Shown here in pieces: positions 61,305-64,000 of a stretch of DNA of 64,000 nucleotides. Made by a program: the position numbers and the translations under genes. Each line of letters begins with the position of its first letter. Within the stretch, counting starts at the first letter, position 1. A model generated the notes under the pieces. It was not told the DNA's origin, searched no databases, and saw nothing but the letters and a program-made list of their open reading frames with translations. This stretch comes from JAJKIV01 sp036274195 (lineage in GTDB: Bacteria > Gemmatimonadota > Gemmatimonadetes > Gemmatimonadales > Gemmatimonadaceae). Location: positions 22,793-86,792 of the forward strand of contig DASUGD010000209.1 of NCBI GenBank assembly GCA_036274195.1, read 5' to 3'.

Positions 61305-63818
61305 TTAGCCGTCCCGCAACGCCACGGCTGGATCGACACGCGCCGCGCGCCGCGCCGGCAGCCAGCTCGCGAGCGTCGCGACCGCCAGGATCACGCCAGC
61401 CGCGCCGAGGAACGTCGGCAGGTCTGTGGCCGCGACCCCGAACAGCAGGGAACCGAGCAGTCGCGAGGTCATGAAGCCACCCGCGAGGCCGAGCACCACG
61501 CCGAGCGCGGTCATCCCGAGTGCACTGCGGATTACCAGCCTCACGACGTCCCCCGTATCGGCGCCGAGCGCCACGCGGACGCCGATCTCCCTCGTGCGCT
61601 CGTTGACGCCGTACGCCATGACGCCGTACACACCGATCGCCGCCAGCAACAGCGCGACGAGCGCGAACACGCCGATGAGCGTCGTGCGGTCGCGCGGCTG
61701 CTGCACCGATGCGGCAACGATGTCCGACATGGCTGCTGCCGACGACACCGGTTGGTCGGGATCGAGCGCATGCACCGCCGCCCGAATCGGATCGATCGAC
61801 CAGACCGGGTTGCCGCCCGTGCGCACCGCGAGCGTCATGTTGGAGACCGGCCGCTGCGCGAAGGGCAGGTACACGGCCGGCAGCGCCGGATCCGCGATGG
61901 CGGAGGCACGGACGTCGGCGATGACACCGACGATCTCGCGCGCGGCACCCTCGAAATCCAGCCGCGGCGGGGCATTGGGTCGGTCGAATCGCAGCGACTC
62001 GATGCTGAGCGCCACCCGCTTGCCGACCGGGTTCTCGTTAGGCCAGAAGCGCTTGCGCATGGCCTCGTTGATCACCGCCACGCGGGGCGCGGCAGCGCCG
62101 TCCGACGCGGTCAGCGCGCGGCCGCGGCGAAGCACGAGCGCCATCGACGAGAAATAGCCGGGCGTCACCGACGCGTAGGCGACGTCGGGCTCGTCGCCAG
62201 GCGGTGGGGGCGGCGCCCCGATGATCCGGAAATCGGTCATCTGCTGCGGCCCCGAGAGCGGCAGCTGCTCCACCGCGCCGACGCTTCGCACACCCGGCAG
62301 CGCACTCACACGCTCGATGAGCGCGTCGTAGAACTGCGCCTGTCGGGCGGGCGTGTCGTAGCCGGATTGTGGCAGGTTCAGATCGACCGTGAGCACGTGG
62401 TCGGCACGGAAGCCCGGGTCGATCGCGCGCAGGTTGGCAAAGCTGCGAAGCAGCAGGCCCGCACCGACCAGCAGCGTCAGCGCCAACGCGACCTCGGCCA
62501 CCACCAGCACCTGGCGCGTGCGGACCCGTGTCGGGTCGCTCGACCCGTGCCCACGGGTCGCCAGCGCCGAATAGAGCGATGGACGCGACGCACGGAGTGC
62601 GGGGACGACCCCGAACAGGAGGCCGGTGGCGAGCGACACGCCGAGCGTGAACGCCAGCACGACGGCGTCGAGCCCGACCTCGTCGGCGTGTGTCGCGTAC
62701 GGGACGAACACGCTCGGCGCCGCGAGCGACACGACGGCGGGCAGGTCGACGAGCCAGGCAGCCACCAACAGGCCGGCGACGCCGCCGGCGAGAGACAACA
62801 CGAGGCTCTCCGCGAGGAGCTGCGCGACGAGTCGCCACCGACTGGCGCCTAACGCGGCACGGATGGCGATCTCCTGATGTCGTGACGACGCACGCGCCAG
62901 CAGCAGGTTCGCGACGTTGGCGCAACCGATGAGCAGCACCAGCGCCACGGCGCCCAGGAGAATCAGGAGACCGGAGCGGATCCCGAGCGTCGCCTGGTCG
63001 CGCAGCGAAACGAGGTGCAGCGTGGTCCCGCGGTTGAACTCGGGGAAGCGCTGCTCGAGATCGGCCGCGATGGCCGTGAGCTCCCCTTGTGCCTGCGCAG
63101 CCGTCACGCCGGCACGGAGCCGTCCGACGACACCTAACGCGTTGGCGCCGCGGGCATAGACGCGGTCACGGAACGGGTCGAGCCCGAGCGGCAGCCACAC
63201 GTCGGGCTCTCGCGGTGCGTTGACGAACCGGAACGCCGCGGGCAGGACGCCGACCACGTCGAGCGTCCTGCCGTCGAGCGTGATGGTGGCTCCGGTAACC
63301 GAGCGTCGCCCCCCATACCGCCGGTTCCAGAGGCGCTGGCTGACGATGACGCCGTGCGCGGTCGCGCGATCGTCGTCCCGCACGTTGAAGGTGCGGCCGA
63401 TTTCGGGCCGCGCCCCAAGCACGTCGAAGAGATTCGAGGAGACGATGGCGTACTGGACTTTCTCCGGCTCACAGTCAGCTGCCGCGCACCCACCGGTCAC
63501 ACTGAACCGCGAGTCGTTGAACGACGTCCACACCGCCAGCGACTGGAACGACCGGGCGCGCTCGCGTATGTCGAGGAAATTCGGAAGTGAAAGCGGGAGC
63601 TGTGGCAGCGGGCTCGTCGGGCGGAATGCCCAGACCAGGTACAGGCTCGCCGGATCCGGGAACGGGAGGGGTCGGAGGAGCGCGGCGTTGACGACGCTGA
63701 AGATGGCCGTATTCGCGCCAATCCCCAGCGCGAGCGTGGCGACGACGACGCCCGCGAACGCGCGATGCTTGAGCAGCGAGCGGATGGCAAAGCGAAGGTC
63801 GTTGACGACAGAGTGCAT
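61305..63818 (-). CDS. Large MacB/FtsX-type permease without ATPase (ADOP family), copy 2
   Basis: 837 residues, the same architecture as the gene before it: FRSLLKHRAFAGVVVATLAL-type N-terminal helix, MacB_PCD domain (RLWNRRYGGRRSVTGATITL), FtsX block (GLLILLGAVALVLLIGCANV with ANLLLARAS), second MacB_PCD and a last FtsX block (ALGMTALGVVLGLAGGFMTS). First gene of the two-gene operon. The two copies share layout but differ clearly in sequence, so the duplication is old. Substrate unknown. Confidence 0.88.
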   Translation of the reverse strand: MHSVVNDLRFAIRSLLKHRAFAGVVVATLALGIGANTAIFSVVNAALLRPLPFPDPASLYLVWAFRPTSPLPQLPLSLPNFLDIRERARSFQSLAVWTSFNDSRFSVTGGCAAADCEPEKVQYAIVSSNLFDVLGARPEIGRTFNVRDDDRATAHGVIVSQRLWNRRYGGRRSVTGATITLDGRTLDVVGVLPAAFRFVNAPREPDVWLPLGLDPFRDRVYARGANALGVVGRLRAGVTAAQAQGELTAIAADLEQRFPEFNRGTTLHLVSLRDQATLGIRSGLLILLGAVALVLLIGCANVANLLLARASSRHQEIAIRAALGASRWRLVAQLLAESLVLSLAGGVAGLLVAAWLVDLPAVVSLAAPSVFVPYATHADEVGLDAVVLAFTLGVSLATGLLFGVVPALRASRPSLYSALATRGHGSSDPTRVRTRQVLVVAEVALALTLLVGAGLLLRSFANLRAIDPGFRADHVLTVDLNLPQSGYDTPARQAQFYDALIERVSALPGVRSVGAVEQLPLSGPQQMTDFRIIGAPPPPPGDEPDVAYASVTPGYFSSMALVLRRGRALTASDGAAAPRVAVINEAMRKRFWPNENPVGKRVALSIESLRFDRPNAPPRLDFEGAAREIVGVIADVRASAIADPALPAVYLPFAQRPVSNMTLAVRTGGNPVWSIDPIRAAVHALDPDQPVSSAAAMSDIVAASVQQPRDRTTLIGVFALVALLLAAIGVYGVMAYGVNERTREIGVRVALGADTGDVVRLVIRSALGMTALGVVLGLAGGFMTSRLLGSLLFGVAATDLPTFLGAAGVILAVATLASWLPARRAARVDPAVALRDG

Positions 63819-64000
63819 GATTGCTCTCGTCCGGGCCGGTCACGTTGCGGGCTCGGCAAAGGGCCAGATCCATGCCGGTGACTGATATACGGCTAACTCG
63901 TTCTGAGAGCGGCCATTAGCCAGCGTTTCGCCTCGAAATAGCGGGTGCCGAGTCGTCCGTGGGTGGGACGGAACGTTCAAATCCGGACAGCGGAAATTGG
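63819..64000. other. Upstream region of the permease operon
   Basis: 182 bases to the window edge with no gene. It should hold the minus-strand promoter of the permease operon. The bases GATATACG and CTAACTCG near 63885-63900 are its most AT-rich part. No terminator or operator can be stated. Confidence 0.3.

Noticed and set aside
63970..63990. tRNA T-arm-like bases GTTCAAATCC near the window end
   Set aside because: The flanking bases do not pair into a five-base T stem, and no acceptor or anticodon arm is found.

Overview
The window is G+C-rich, densely coded bacterial chromosome. The mix suggests a free-living Gemmatimonadota-like organism: secreted proteins rich in Arg-Asp-Ser repeats, tandem MacB/FtsX-type permeases without ATPases, many TAT- or lipoprotein-exported hydrolases, and Ig-like plus beta-propeller surface proteins. 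That placement is inferred from gene content. There is no rRNA, tRNA, CRISPR array, prophage or recognisable transposase.

Layout. 1-3.7 kb: end of a sodium/solute symporter, a sugar-1-phosphate nucleotidyltransferase-like gene and a galactokinase-like GHMP kinase, read as a sugar uptake and activation operon. 4-7 kb: a dienelactone-hydrolase-like lipoprotein and two coupled TAT-exported TIM-barrel isomerases. 7-10.4 kb: an Ig-like/LVIVD propeller protein coupled to a YVTN propeller protein; a paralogous pair lies at 29-32.5 kb in convergent order. 10.7-21.1 kb: outer-membrane barrel, L,D-transpeptidase, SGNH hydrolase, MetR-like regulator/class V aminotransferase, TetR/DHFR-like pair, family 3 glycosidase and an ABC ATPase with its membrane partner. 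21-28.8 kb: secreted 11-residue-repeat protein, glycine-zipper lipoprotein, APC permease, double hybrid histidine kinase, EamA transporter and a GlsB-like membrane protein. 32.7-43.5 kb: serine hydrolase, two coupled paralogous proteins of unknown function, a Big2 lipoprotein, a sigma-like/FecR fusion, a chemoreceptor coupled to a substrate-binding lipoprotein, and HrpB. 43.7-64 kb: an IorB-like molybdoprotein, a Ser/Thr kinase with an LprI-like domain, amidase, NUDIX hydrolase, M28 peptidase, a frameshifted phosphoesterase, a family 9 glycosidase, a beta-helix protein, a LytTR/LytS two-component pair and two large permeases.

Two genome-scale patterns stand out. First, the heptamer GTTAGGC is scattered on both strands: about 49 exact copies by hand count against about 7 expected. 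It lies mostly inside genes and several times supplies stop codons. Second, many intergenic gaps, and some gene ends, carry composite repeats built of 7-bp tandem units whose sequence differs by locus (GGGAATC, GGGATGA, GGTTACT, GGCGACT, GGCAGAC, GCTGGCT), usually as opposed arms around one of a few shared cores. These repeats reach into reading frames and supply starts, stops or terminal peptide extensions. I know of no description of either pattern in this group.
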